Assembly: GCA_039180025.1 (NCBI GenBank)
Contig: JBCDDZ010000014.1
Location: forward strand, 1-64,000
Length of the DNA stretch: 64,000 nt
Origin: Algisphaera sp039180025
GTDB taxonomy: Bacteria; Planctomycetota; Phycisphaerae; Phycisphaerales; Phycisphaeraceae
Direction: 5' to 3'
Both the position numbers and the translations under genes were made by a program. The notes beneath the pieces are model-generated. The model was not told the origin of the DNA and made no database searches. It was given only the letters and a program-made list of their open reading frames with translations. This document shows, piece by piece, positions 9,290 to 17,122 of the stretch (position 1 is the first letter of the stretch; every line of letters begins with the position of its first letter).

Positions 9290-9808
9290 TCAGGGGCCGG
9301 GGGGCGGGGCGAGGACGGCCAGGGGATCGGAGGCGAGGACCGTGCCCAGGTTCAGGACGTGACCCAGGCCCTGCTCGGACCCGAAGGCGAGGGGCTCGAG
9401 CCCGACGCCGAGGCCCATGACACTAAGTATCACGACCGCCGCCCAGACCAACGGGGTTCGGCTGCGCGACGTGTCGGAAGCGAGGTGTCGGCCGCTGAGG
9501 GCCGCGAGCCCGATCCCGATCGCGGCGCTGATCTCCACGGCGAGGAGGTAGCCGGGGTCGACCCGGTGGAGTTGGAGCCACATACACCACTCGATCCACC
9601 ACGACTTGGTCGGGAACGCGAGCACGGTGAACATGGTGGGCAGGAAAAGAACGGCGAACATCAACGCGGCCCAGAGCCAGGTGGCCAGGCACCATCCGGC
9701 CCAAGCCCGCGTGGGTTCCGCCGGGTCGTCGTCCAGGGACGCATCGAACGGGGCAGGCTGAAACAGCGACTCATCCACCCGGGCCGATTGGTTTACGTTG
9801 ATCCTCAT
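9290..9808 (-). CDS. Small predicted membrane protein, unknown function
   Basis: A 172-aa protein with an acidic N-terminal tail of about 35 residues and three to four hydrophobic segments: roughly residues 38-65 (WCLATWLWAALMFAVLFLP), 88-107 (LLAVEISAAIGIGLAAL) and 120-140 (LVWAAVVILSVMGLGVGL). The C-terminal 35 residues carry LGTVLASDPLAVLAPPPG. It is not recognised as a member of a named family. Alternating hydrophobic composition and ATG start preceded by an A/T-rich stretch make it a plausible real gene, but no domain supports it. It lies alone between two gene-poor stretches and is divergent from the sigma-factor fusion. Confidence 0.55.
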   Translation of the reverse strand: MRINVNQSARVDESLFQPAPFDASLDDDPAEPTRAWAGWCLATWLWAALMFAVLFLPTMFTVLAFPTKSWWIEWCMWLQLHRVDPGYLLAVEISAAIGIGLAALSGRHLASDTSRSRTPLVWAAVVILSVMGLGVGLEPLAFGSEQGLGHVLNLGTVLASDPLAVLAPPPGP

Positions 9809-10269
9809 GTAGTAATAAGACGCTCCGGCGGATTTTCATTTCAATCAATACCGAAAAATATCCGTAGACGGGAGCGGCCGGGAGCGGCCGGGAGCGGCCG
9901 GGGGCGTCCGGGGGCGTCCGGGGGCGAGGTTTGGCTCGGGCGGTGGGGCTGGTCGGCGTCGGAAATACGGGGTCGGCGGATCGCTTTCGGAAACTCCGCC
10001 CGGTTACGGGGGGTTCGCTGAGCGATCCCAATGAAACCGCGGCCGACGGCGATTTCCTCTCCTGTATTAAATTATAAACAATTTATTTTAAATAATTTAT
10101 ACTATATATCCGGGGACGGCAGGCGAGGCACACCCCGCGGATTTTTTGACGCCGAAAGGGTGTTGAAAGGCCGGGCGGGGCGAGGGTGGGGGCCTCGGTA
10201 TTGATTTGGTGCGAACGGCTTGGCGGTGCCGTCGTACTCACGTTAAGGTGGTTTTTCTGGAGTACGGTT
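9809..10269. other. Divergent intergenic region with A/T block
   Basis: A 460-bp gap between the small membrane protein (minus) and the sigma fusion (plus). It holds the 10-bp tandem repeat at 9871-9926 and an unusually A/T-rich block around 10066-10110 containing TATACTATATAT, the most promoter-like stretch near the sigma-factor gene. No gene is seen. Confidence 0.5.
9871..9926. repeat. 10-bp minisatellite
   Basis: Three exact copies of GGAGCGGCCG (9871-9900) followed by two copies of GGGGCGTCCG and a partial one (9901-9926). The two unit types differ at two positions, so the array looks like one repeat that diverged by halves. Confidence 0.9.
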
Positions 10270-11775
10270 TTGGACCCACTGGATGTAAACGAACGGTTTC
10301 TGCAGGGCGGCGACGCCGCGCTGTTCAACACGTTTGTCGAGCAACACTGGCCGCTGGTGATATCGGTCTGCCGGGCGCAGCTACACGATGAGCACGAGGC
10401 CGAGGACGCGGCGCAGGAAACGTTTCTTAAACTGGCGCGGCACCGCGAGTCGATCCGCGGGAACGTGGTGGCGTGGCTGACCACCACCGCGCGGACCACG
10501 AGCATCGACCGGCTGCGTCGGTTGATCCGGGAGCGCCGGCGGCGGGAACAGTGGACGTATTCGGCGGCGCGGGCGGCGGCGACGCCGGACACACAGGTGG
10601 TCGCCCATGCGGCGCGGGCGCACCTGCCCGAGGCGCTGCTGGAGCTGGACACCGATGCGGCCGAGCTGCTGATTCAGCGTTACGTTCACCACAAGCCCCT
10701 GCGAGTGATTGCGAAGGACGTGAAGCCTTGGGGCGTGAGCATCGCGACGCTGAGCCGGCGGGCGGCGGAGGCGGTCGAGCAGCTCGCGATCGTGCTGGAA
10801 GGGATGGGCGTGTTCGGGGCGGGGGACCTGCCGCTGGCGGCGTACCTGGCGGACCTGCGGGGGCCGGATTCGGGGGGGTTCGCGGAGGCCTATACCGGGG
10901 ACGCGGGGCTGGTCCAAAGTGTTTCGTTCCCGGGGCGGGAGGCGACGCCGTTTCCGGGGTGGACCCGGCCGATGCGGCTGGGGGTTTCGCTGAGCCACCA
11001 GAACCACGCGCGGCTGAGCCGGATGGGGTTTCAGACGCCACTGAGCTACCAGACGCGTGCGACCTGGTGGATTGACCACCCGGGGGTGGATCTGGTCGGC
11101 CTGATCGAGCCGGGCACGTTGGACTACGCCGAGACCGAGGCCACGCTCCGGGAGTACGAGATCCACGCGGGGCTGATCGACATCACGAATGCCGCGGGGC
11201 TGCGGACGCTGGACGTGATCATCGTTCCGAACCGGCTGATTTATAACCGCCGTTTTCTTCAGCCGATTATCGCCGCGGTGGAGGCCGGGGTGGGCGTGTT
11301 TCGCGAAGGCCATTTCGCGAGTCACGACGACCCCCATGACCCCGATCTTTCCCGTTTCCACCTGGCACATCCTCCCCTCGAGCAGCATTGCACCGGGGGT
11401 GTCTACGGCAGCCTGGTCGGCCACGGGGTGCCGGTCGCCGCCCACGTGGTGAATCGCCACCCGGCGATGCCCTGGCTCGTCCCGGGTCAGCCGCTGACGG
11501 TCGGTTCCTGCGGTGCGGTCTTCCGCCCGACGGAAGACGCGACGACGATTATCGTTCGCGACGAACCGATTCAGGGCAGAAACATGGGGTTCCCGCCGCT
11601 GCTCCCGCCGACCCACGCCCCGGCCGTCCACGCCGGCCAACTGGGCCGTGGCCGCGTGGTCATGTGCAACGCCTCCAACGCGGACTCGGTGTTCGGCGGC
11701 CCGAAGCGGCGGGAGGAGCGTTTTCTGCAGACCCTCGCCTGGCTCGCCGAGCCCCGCCGTGAGCGTATTGTTTGA
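10270..11775 (+). CDS. ECF-type sigma factor fused to a ThuA/amidotransferase-like domain
   Basis: About 501 aa. Residues 1-180 look like an ECF sigma factor: region 2 contains DEHEAEDAAQETFLKLARH and VAWLTTTARTTSIDRLRR; a sigma-4-like helix-turn-helix follows (LRVIAKDVKPWGVSIATLSRR). After a linker, residues ~210-500 form an alpha/beta domain with LDVIIVPNRLIYN, IIAAVEAGVGVFREGHFA, YGSLVGHG, LTVGSCGAVF and LGRGRVVMCNAS, which resembles the ThuA/class-I amidotransferase-like fold. The domain probably senses or modifies a ligand and so controls the sigma part, but this is inference. The frame extends upstream to GTG 10186; TTG 10270 is preferred because GGAG lies seven bases before it and the upstream residues are not sigma-like. 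No anti-sigma gene is adjacent. Confidence 0.8.
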   Translation: MDPLDVNERFLQGGDAALFNTFVEQHWPLVISVCRAQLHDEHEAEDAAQETFLKLARHRESIRGNVVAWLTTTARTTSIDRLRRLIRERRRREQWTYSAARAAATPDTQVVAHAARAHLPEALLELDTDAAELLIQRYVHHKPLRVIAKDVKPWGVSIATLSRRAAEAVEQLAIVLEGMGVFGAGDLPLAAYLADLRGPDSGGFAEAYTGDAGLVQSVSFPGREATPFPGWTRPMRLGVSLSHQNHARLSRMGFQTPLSYQTRATWWIDHPGVDLVGLIEPGTLDYAETEATLREYEIHAGLIDITNAAGLRTLDVIIVPNRLIYNRRFLQPIIAAVEAGVGVFREGHFASHDDPHDPDLSRFHLAHPPLEQHCTGGVYGSLVGHGVPVAAHVVNRHPAMPWLVPGQPLTVGSCGAVFRPTEDATTIIVRDEPIQGRNMGFPPLLPPTHAPAVHAGQLGRGRVVMCNASNADSVFGGPKRREERFLQTLAWLAEPRRERIV

Positions 11776-11856
11776 GCGGGGCGGCTCAGGGGGAGCCGGG
11801 GGGCCGAGGGGTTCGCCGGGGGGCTGGGTCCCGCCGCGCCGCGGGCGGGTTTGCTT

Positions 11857-11862
11857 TATCCT
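11857..11862 (+). promoter_or_regulatory. -10 element TATCCT upstream of thrS
   Basis: TATCCT ends nine bases before the thrS ATG, leaving room for a leader of only two or three bases. No Shine-Dalgarno sequence is visible between them. Confidence 0.4.
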
Positions 11863-11871
11863 GCTGCGATC

Positions 11872-13941
11872 ATGGCCTTAACCCTCACCCTGCCCGACGG
11901 CACGCAGAAATCGTTTGACGACCCAAGTACCACCGCCCACGACGTGGCGCTGACCCTCGGCGAGGGTCTGGCCGCCGCCGCGATCGGGGCCCGGGTCGAC
12001 GACGAACTGTACGACCTGAACCGGCCGCTGCCCGCCGGGGGCGGCTGCACGCTCGCGCTCATCACCGCGCCGCGTCGGGACAAGAAGGGCCGGAGCAAGT
12101 GGCGGGACGGGGAGCACGAGAAAGACGCGCTGTACCTGCTGCGGCACTCGGCCGCACACGTGATGGCCGAGGCGATCGAGCGGTTGTTCCCGGGGGTGGA
12201 GCTGGCGTACGGCCCGCCGCTGGACAACGGCTTCTACTACGACATGAAGCTCGACACGCCGATCCGTGAGGCGGACTTCGCGCGGATCGAGGCGGAGATG
12301 AAGCAGATCGTGGAGGAGGGCCGGGGGTTTGTCCGCTACGACAAGCCGGTGGAGGAGGGGTTGGCCAAGCTGGCGGCGGAGGGCAACAAGTACAAGATCG
12401 ATAACGCCGAGAAGGCGGCGGCGAACGGGGCCGGGTCGCTGTCGTGGTACGTGACCGGGGGGGCGGGGCAGTGGGAAGACCTCTGCCAGGGGCCGCACGT
12501 CGACAAGACGTCGCGGATCGGAGCGTGGAAGGTCACGTCGGTCGCCGCGAGCAACTGGAAGGGCGACGTCACGCTCGACCGGTTCCAGCGGGTCTACGGC
12601 ACGGCGTTCTTCTCGCCGGCGGACCTCGACGCGCACCTGGAAAAGCTCGACCAGGCGCGGGCCCGGGACCACCGGGTGATCGGCCGTCAGCTCGGGCTGT
12701 TCGAGATCGACGAGATGGTCGGGCAGGGGCTGGTGCTCTGGAAACCCAAGGGGGCGGTGGTCCGCGATCAGCTGCAGAAGTTCATCTCCGAGCACCTCGA
12801 ACGGCAGGGCTACCACCAGGTGTTCACGCCGCACATCGGGAAGCTGGACCTGTACCGCACGTCGGGGCACTTCCCGTATTACGCCGACTCGCAGTACCCG
12901 CCGCTGGTCGAGCGCGACATGATTAAAAAGCTGGCGGACGAGGGCTGCACGTGCGCGGAACTCTCGGCGTCGATGGCCGAGGGCGACATCGAGGGCTACA
13001 TGCTCAAGCCGATGAACTGCCCGCACCACATCCGGATCTTCGCCAGCGATAAGCACAGCTACCGTGACCTGCCGGTCCGCCTCGCCGAGTTCGGGACGGT
13101 GTACCGGTGGGAGCAGTCGGGAGAGCTGGGGGGGATGACGCGGGTGCGCGGCTTCACGCAGGACGATGCGCACCTGTTTGTCACACCGGACCAGTTGGCG
13201 GACGAGGTGCTGGGGTGCATCGAGCTGGTGAAGATCGTGTTCGAGACGCTGGGGATGGACGACTACCGGGTGCGGGTCGGGCTGCGCGACCCGGACAGCA
13301 GCAAGTTTGTCGGCGAGCAGAGCGACTGGGACGCGGCGGAGGCGGCATGCATCGCGGCGGCGGAGAGCCTCGGCGTGCCGTTTAGCCGGGAGCCGGGCGA
13401 GGCGGCGTTCTACGGCCCGAAGATCGACTTCGTGGTCAAAGACGTGATCGGCCGGGAGTGGCAGCTCGGGACGGTGCAGGTCGACTACCAGCTGCCGCAG
13501 CGGTTCGGCCTGTCGTACACCGGGGCGGACAACGCGGAGCACCGCCCGATCATGATCCACCGCGCGCCGTTCGGCAGCATGGAGCGGTTCATCGGCTGCC
13601 TGATCGAGCACTTCAACGGGGCGTTCCCGCTGTGGCTCGCGCCGGAGCAGGCCCGGGTGCTGCCGATCAGCGACAAGTTCAACGGTTACGCCCAAGAGGT
13701 GCTCGACACGCTCAAAGCCCGGGGCTTCCGCGCAACCGCCGACACGTCGAGCCAGCGCGTCAACGGCAAGGTCAAGGCGGCCCAGGAAGCCAAGATCCCT
13801 TACATGCTCGTGGTCGGCGGCAAGGACCGCGACGCGGGCACGGTCAGCGTCCGCCACCGCCAGGGCGGCGACCGCGGCGCGGTGGGGCTGGGCACGTTTG
13901 TGCAGGGGCTGCTCGAGGAACGCGACGAACGCCGGCGGTGA
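11872..13941 (+). CDS. thrS: Threonyl-tRNA synthetase
   Basis: A 689-aa cytoplasmic class II aminoacyl-tRNA synthetase that charges tRNA-Thr. Domains in order: TGS (about 1-65), editing domain with HSAAH at 92-96 (the HxxxH zinc/editing motif), catalytic core with motif 1 region, PMNCPHHI, motif 2 FGTVYRWEQSGEL and motif 3 IMIHRAPFGSMERFIG, and the anticodon-binding domain ending in LEERDERRR. Length is a little longer than the common ~640 residues. ATG 11872 is chosen over upstream in-frame codons because the TGS domain starts directly there. The gene is followed after 45 bases by the trypsin-like protease, which has its own promoter-like hexamer. No T-box is visible upstream. Confidence 0.97.
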   Translation: MALTLTLPDGTQKSFDDPSTTAHDVALTLGEGLAAAAIGARVDDELYDLNRPLPAGGGCTLALITAPRRDKKGRSKWRDGEHEKDALYLLRHSAAHVMAEAIERLFPGVELAYGPPLDNGFYYDMKLDTPIREADFARIEAEMKQIVEEGRGFVRYDKPVEEGLAKLAAEGNKYKIDNAEKAAANGAGSLSWYVTGGAGQWEDLCQGPHVDKTSRIGAWKVTSVAASNWKGDVTLDRFQRVYGTAFFSPADLDAHLEKLDQARARDHRVIGRQLGLFEIDEMVGQGLVLWKPKGAVVRDQLQKFISEHLERQGYHQVFTPHIGKLDLYRTSGHFPYYADSQYPPLVERDMIKKLADEGCTCAELSASMAEGDIEGYMLKPMNCPHHIRIFASDKHSYRDLPVRLAEFGTVYRWEQSGELGGMTRVRGFTQDDAHLFVTPDQLADEVLGCIELVKIVFETLGMDDYRVRVGLRDPDSSKFVGEQSDWDAAEAACIAAAESLGVPFSREPGEAAFYGPKIDFVVKDVIGREWQLGTVQVDYQLPQRFGLSYTGADNAEHRPIMIHRAPFGSMERFIGCLIEHFNGAFPLWLAPEQARVLPISDKFNGYAQEVLDTLKARGFRATADTSSQRVNGKVKAAQEAKIPYMLVVGGKDRDAGTVSVRHRQGGDRGAVGLGTFVQGLLEERDERRR

Positions 13942-13974
13942 GCCGAGGGTCAGTCCGGCTTCACCCCTCCCGGA

Positions 13975-13980
13975 TATGCT
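13975..13980 (+). promoter_or_regulatory. -10 element TATGCT, leaderless start of protease gene
   Basis: TATGCT is followed by exactly six bases (GGGGCG) and then ATG 13987. This is the same arrangement and nearly the same sequence as before trmB and the histone-deacetylase-family gene. Confidence 0.55.
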
Positions 13981-13986
13981 GGGGCG

Positions 13987-14730
13987 ATGACTTACGACAT
14001 CGACTCGCGCCTGGTGCGCGTGGCCAAGGTGCTGACCTTCAACCACGGCCGGCAGATCGGCAACGCGACCGCGTTCTTTTTTCTGCGTGACGGTTTTCTT
14101 TACCTCATCACGAACCGCCACGTGGTCTGCGACACGGTGAACCAGCTCTTCCCGGACCGGCTCCAGGTCCGGGTCCACGACAACCCCGAGGACCTGACGT
14201 CGCACGGCGAGTTGTGGCTGGACGTCCTGGACGACCGGGGCCGACCGCGGTGGCGGGAACACCCGGCCCTGGGCGCGGCCGCGGACGTGGTGGCGATCCC
14301 GATCAACGACCCGATGGTGATCGCGAACTGGCACGTCGATACGTTCGGCCCCGAGCACCTGCTCGACGAGCGGGCTGGCCTGCCGCTGGGCCAGGAGGTG
14401 ATCGTCATCGGGTTCCCGCTGGGGTTCGAGGACACGCTGCACCGGCTGCCGCTGATCCGCCGGGCCACGATCGCCAGCGTGTACCCGCTGCCGTTCAAGG
14501 GCGAGCGCTACTTCATCACCGACGCCCGGCTGCACCGCGGGTCGAGCGGCTCGCCGGTGGTGGCCAAGATCTTCGAGGTCGCCACCGAGAACACGTCCTG
14601 GAAATTGCTGGGGGTCCACTCCGCGTCGCTGGACGTCTCGAACCGTGACCCGGACCAGGACGAAAAGCTCGGCCTGAACATGACGTGGTACGCGTCGCTG
14701 ATTATGGAGATGACCGAGCGGTCGGGCTGA
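13987..14730 (+). CDS. Trypsin-like serine protease domain protein
   Basis: A 247-aa protein with the chymotrypsin-fold triad in order: His in LITNRHVVCD (about residue 45), Asp in GAAADVVAIPI (about residue 100) and Ser in HRGSSGSPVVAK (about residue 184, GSSGSP matching the GxSGxP box). A FGFPLG-type segment (VIVIGFPLGFEDT) sits before the serine, as in HtrA-like and related proteases. There is no signal peptide, no PDZ domain and no membrane segment, so the protein is likely cytoplasmic and not a classical DegP. Its role is not known; small stand-alone trypsin-like proteins of this kind often serve as parts of stress or conflict systems, but nothing adjacent shows this. Confidence 0.85.
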   Translation: MTYDIDSRLVRVAKVLTFNHGRQIGNATAFFFLRDGFLYLITNRHVVCDTVNQLFPDRLQVRVHDNPEDLTSHGELWLDVLDDRGRPRWREHPALGAAADVVAIPINDPMVIANWHVDTFGPEHLLDERAGLPLGQEVIVIGFPLGFEDTLHRLPLIRRATIASVYPLPFKGERYFITDARLHRGSSGSPVVAKIFEVATENTSWKLLGVHSASLDVSNRDPDQDEKLGLNMTWYASLIMEMTERSG

Positions 14731-14764
14731 CGCGGCGCGGCCGTGTCGTGTGGTGGGGCGGCGG

Positions 14765-15259
14765 CTAACCCGTGTGGGCGAGGGCCTGGCCCGCGGCGTC
14801 GAGCAATTGCCCCGGGTCGATGAGCGAGTCGACCCGGACGCCGATGTCCCAGACCCCGTCTTCGATCAGGTCGGCCCGGGCGGACGCGCCCGCCAGCGTC
14901 ACGGCCTGCCCGTCGCGGTCGAACGCGGTGAGGACCACGCTGCGCCCGGTCACGACCTCGGCGTGGTGGATAAAGCCCAGCCCCGAAGCGCTGACGTTGC
15001 GCGTACGCACCAGATAGCGCTGCGACCCGCCGGCGTCCTGGTCGTCGAACTCGGCGTAGAGGGTGACCTGGGCCTGGTAGTCCTTGCGGTCGTGCTCGCG
15101 GCGCTCTCGGCCGGGGATCATCTGCTCGGCCAGGCTGATGTTCTGAAACAGCTCGGCCCAGACTTCCGGGTCCAGCTTCACACTCGTGGGTTCAGGGGTA
15201 GTTCCGGGGGCGGGGGTAGTTCCGGGGGCGGGGGTACTTCCGGGGGTGGGGGTGGTCAT
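14765..15259 (-). CDS. PilZ-domain protein, predicted c-di-GMP receptor
   Basis: A 164-aa protein. The first ~25 residues are a Thr/Pro/Gly repeat (TPAPGTTPAPGTTPEP) encoded by the G-rich 18-bp repeat. The PilZ domain follows, with both c-di-GMP-binding motifs intact: RREHDRKDY supplies RxxxR and NVSASGLGF supplies (D/N)xSxxG. A likely ligand source, the HDOD-GGDEF protein, is encoded 3 kb away. The open frame runs further upstream to 15649, but that part is Arg/Pro/His-rich translation of simple repeats; ATG 15259 is the first start giving a sensible protein. Start choice is not backed by a clear ribosome-binding site. Its target process (motility, matrix or secretion) cannot be inferred. 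Confidence 0.85.
   Translation of the reverse strand: MTTPTPGSTPAPGTTPAPGTTPEPTSVKLDPEVWAELFQNISLAEQMIPGRERREHDRKDYQAQVTLYAEFDDQDAGGSQRYLVRTRNVSASGLGFIHHAEVVTGRSVVLTAFDRDGQAVTLAGASARADLIEDGVWDIGVRVDSLIDPGQLLDAAGQALAHTG
15201..15254. repeat. Three 18-bp G-rich tandem units within the PilZ gene
   Basis: GTTCCGGGGGCGGGGGTA occurs twice exactly (15201-15218, 15219-15236) and once with three or four changes (15237-15254). It encodes the Thr-Pro-rich N-terminus of the PilZ protein on the opposite strand and carries the core motif shared by the dispersed G-rich repeats. Confidence 0.9.
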
Positions 15260-15720
15260 GCGTCGAGCTTTCGCGGGGTCTGCGGGTCGGGCGGTTGACG
15301 GCGAAGGGGCGATACCGCGTCCGACCCGCGGTTTGGCGGGCGCCAAAGCCGGGGTGGTTCGCGGGGTTCCGGGCGTCTCACGAAGAACATCGACCCATGC
15401 CGGGGGCCGCTTGACCCCGAGCCGAAGCGGGAGGGGCGAGCGAAGGGCGAGAGGCCGCGGCCCGGGGACTCGCGGCTGCGTCTCGGCACGGCGCTGCGCT
15501 TCGACGGTGGTGATGGCCGGGGCGTGTGGGTGGTGACGGTGGTGACGGTGGTGACGGTGGTGACGGTGGTGACGGTGGTGACGGTGGTGACGGTGGTTAC
15601 CGATACGCTCCGCCTGGACGACGGGGCGTAAAAAAGCAAACGTTTTCACTTAGGGGTTGTTAGAGTGTTCGCCTGTCGCGCCTGCGCACCGTACCTCTAT
15701 GCGACGGAGACCCCGACCCG
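15260..15720. other. 460-bp gene-free stretch with a minisatellite
   Basis: Lies between divergent PilZ and SET-protein genes. Apart from the 9-bp repeat at 15529-15600 there is GC-rich DNA with no convincing frame. No terminator or promoter stands out; the only nearby SET-gene signal is CGGAGA ten bases before its ATG. Confidence 0.5.
15529..15600. repeat. 9-bp minisatellite, eight units
   Basis: Seven exact copies of GGTGGTGAC and an eighth with one change (GGTGGTTAC). Because the unit is a multiple of three it leaves all frames open, which produces a spurious His/Arg-rich frame on the minus strand. Confidence 0.95.
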
Positions 15721-16068
15721 ATGTTTTGTGTACAACCCAGCGGCATCCACGGCAAGGGCCTGTTTGCCACCTGTTTTATCCCGGCCGACACGGTGCTCGG
15801 CCGCCTCGAAGGCGAACCCACCACACAGGACGGGGCCTACGTCTTATGGCTGGAAGCAGACCGCGGCTTCCGCGTCGAGAACGACCTGAAATACATCAAC
15901 CACTCGGACGAACCCAACGCCGCGTATTTCGATGACCTGACCGTGGCCGCGCTCACCGATATCCGCCCGGGCGAAGAGATCACACACAATTACCTGGGCG
16001 ACGACGCGGATGCGGACGGAGACACGGCGGTGGATTTCGCCGAGTCCTCCGACGCGGTGCTACCTTAA
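15721..16068 (+). CDS. Small SET-domain protein
   Basis: A 115-aa protein made of little more than a SET domain. Diagnostic stretches: GIHGKGLFAT near residue 10, YINHSDEPNA (the NHSxxPN pseudoknot motif, about residues 58-67) and GEEITHNYLG (equivalent to GEEIxxxY, with the catalytic-region tyrosine). SET domains transfer methyl groups from S-adenosylmethionine to lysines; bacterial substrates are largely unknown. The acidic C-terminal tail (DDADADGDTAVDF) is not part of the domain. It lacks the post-SET cysteines of many histone methyltransferases. The gene stands 55 bases before an aldo/keto reductase and 1 kb before a histone-deacetylase-family gene, all on the same strand. Confidence 0.85.
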   Translation: MFCVQPSGIHGKGLFATCFIPADTVLGRLEGEPTTQDGAYVLWLEADRGFRVENDLKYINHSDEPNAAYFDDLTVAALTDIRPGEEITHNYLGDDADADGDTAVDFAESSDAVLP

Positions 16069-16109
16069 AACCCATCGAAACACCCTAAGCCCTGCGCGGC
16101 GCGATCGCC

Positions 16110-16115
16110 TACACT
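16110..16115 (+). promoter_or_regulatory. -10 element TACACT upstream of aldo/keto reductase
   Basis: TACACT is seven bases before ATG 16123, and no Shine-Dalgarno sequence lies between them. Confidence 0.5.
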
Positions 16116-16122
16116 GTCCGCC

Positions 16123-17061
16123 ATGCAGCAGCACACTTTGGGAAAAACAGAGCTCTCCGTGAGCGCACTGGGCTATGGGGCCGCGCCGATCGGGTTCCTC
16201 GACACGGACGTTCAGCACGTCGGCCGCGTGGTGAACAGTCTCCTGGACCAGGGGGTCAACCTTTTAGACACCGCGGCGGCGTACAAAGGCTCGGAAGAAG
16301 CGCTCGGCGAGACGGTCAGCCACCGGCGGGACGACTTCGTGCTGGTGTCGAAGTGCGGCATGGGCGGGCCCGCGGCGTATCAGGACCGGCCGTGGTCCGC
16401 CGACGCCATCACCGCCACGGTCGAACGGTCGCTGACCCGCCTCAAGACCGACCACCTCGACGTCTGCCTGCTGCATTCCTGCGGCCGCGACGTGCTTGAA
16501 GACGGCGAAGCTCTTGCCGCGTTGGTCCGGGCCCAGGAAGCGGGCAAGATCGGCTTCGCCGGCTACTCGGGCGACAACGACACCGCCGTCTACGCCGCGT
16601 CGCTGCCCGACCTCGCGGTGATCGAAACCTCGGTCAACCTCTGCGACCAGGCGAACCTCGACACCGTGGTCGCCGCCTGCCAGGCCAACGACCTGGGGGT
16701 GATCGCCAAGCGGCCGATCGCCAACGCCGCGTGGAAAGCCCCCTCGGCCCAGCCGGGCTTCTACCAGAAGTACGCCTCGGAATACCACCGCCGGTTCAAC
16801 CTGATGGGGATCACGCCGCACGACCTGGGCTACCACGGGCACCCGGAGGTCGAGTGGCCAGAGATCGCCCTGAAGTTCACGCTGGCCCAGCCGGGCGTGC
16901 ACACCGCGATCTGCGGCACGACCAGCGCGGAGAACGCCGAGCACAACCTCGCCGCCGCGAACAAGAACCCGCTGCGCGAAGAGGTGGTCGACAAGCTCCG
17001 GGCCGCGTTCGCCGCCGCCCGCGACGGCGACCCCGGCGGGGACTGGACCGGGCAGACCTGA
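16123..17061 (+). CDS. Aldo/keto reductase
   Basis: A 312-aa NAD(P)H-dependent TIM-barrel oxidoreductase. The catalytic tetrad is visible: D49 and Y54 in LLDTAAAYKGSE, K77 in VLVSKCG and H118 in CLLHSCG. The nucleotide-binding end is represented by HTAICGTTSAENAEHNL near the C-terminus. Substrate is not predictable; the family reduces aldehydes and ketones of sugars and other metabolites. Length is typical. It is the first of two aldo/keto reductases in the window; the other, at 47.6 kb, is only distantly similar. It appears to have its own promoter and is followed after 61 bases by the histone-deacetylase-family gene, with a G-rich repeat filling the gap. Confidence 0.92.
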   Translation: MQQHTLGKTELSVSALGYGAAPIGFLDTDVQHVGRVVNSLLDQGVNLLDTAAAYKGSEEALGETVSHRRDDFVLVSKCGMGGPAAYQDRPWSADAITATVERSLTRLKTDHLDVCLLHSCGRDVLEDGEALAALVRAQEAGKIGFAGYSGDNDTAVYAASLPDLAVIETSVNLCDQANLDTVVAACQANDLGVIAKRPIANAAWKAPSAQPGFYQKYASEYHRRFNLMGITPHDLGYHGHPEVEWPEIALKFTLAQPGVHTAICGTTSAENAEHNLAAANKNPLREEVVDKLRAAFAAARDGDPGGDWTGQT

Positions 17062-17062
17062 A

Positions 17063-17101
17063 CCCGCCCCCGCCCCCGGAATCATCCCCAGAAACACCCC
17101 C
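17063..17101 (-). repeat. Dispersed G-rich repeat, intergenic copy
   Basis: Read on the minus strand this is a G5 tract, TGTTTCTGGGGATGATT, then CCGGGGGCGGGGGCGGG. A 22-nt part matches 18 of 22 bases of a segment inside the following coding sequence (17474-17495), in opposite orientation, and both are followed by the same CCGGGGGCGGGGGCGGG. Confidence 0.7.
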
Positions 17102-17111
17102 GCGGCCCGGC

Positions 17112-17117
17112 TATGCT
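17112..17117 (+). promoter_or_regulatory. -10 element TATGCT upstream of histone-deacetylase-family gene
   Basis: TATGCT is five bases before GTG 17123. If transcription starts six or seven bases after the hexamer, the message begins at or within the start codon. Confidence 0.45.
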
Positions 17118-17122
17118 CCGCC

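Noticed and set aside
11878..14619. 913-codon minus-strand open frame opposite thrS and the protease gene
   Set aside because: It is antisense to two identified genes and made of Arg, Val and Pro repeats without a domain.
15529..15600. Possible CRISPR array
   Set aside because: Units are 9 bp and directly adjacent, with no spacers and no cas genes anywhere in the window.
15260..15649. Minus-strand frame with a His/Arg run (HRHHRHHRHH) in front of the PilZ gene
   Set aside because: It is the translation of the 9-bp minisatellite, whose length is a multiple of three; the rest is Arg/Pro-rich and no start signal supports it.
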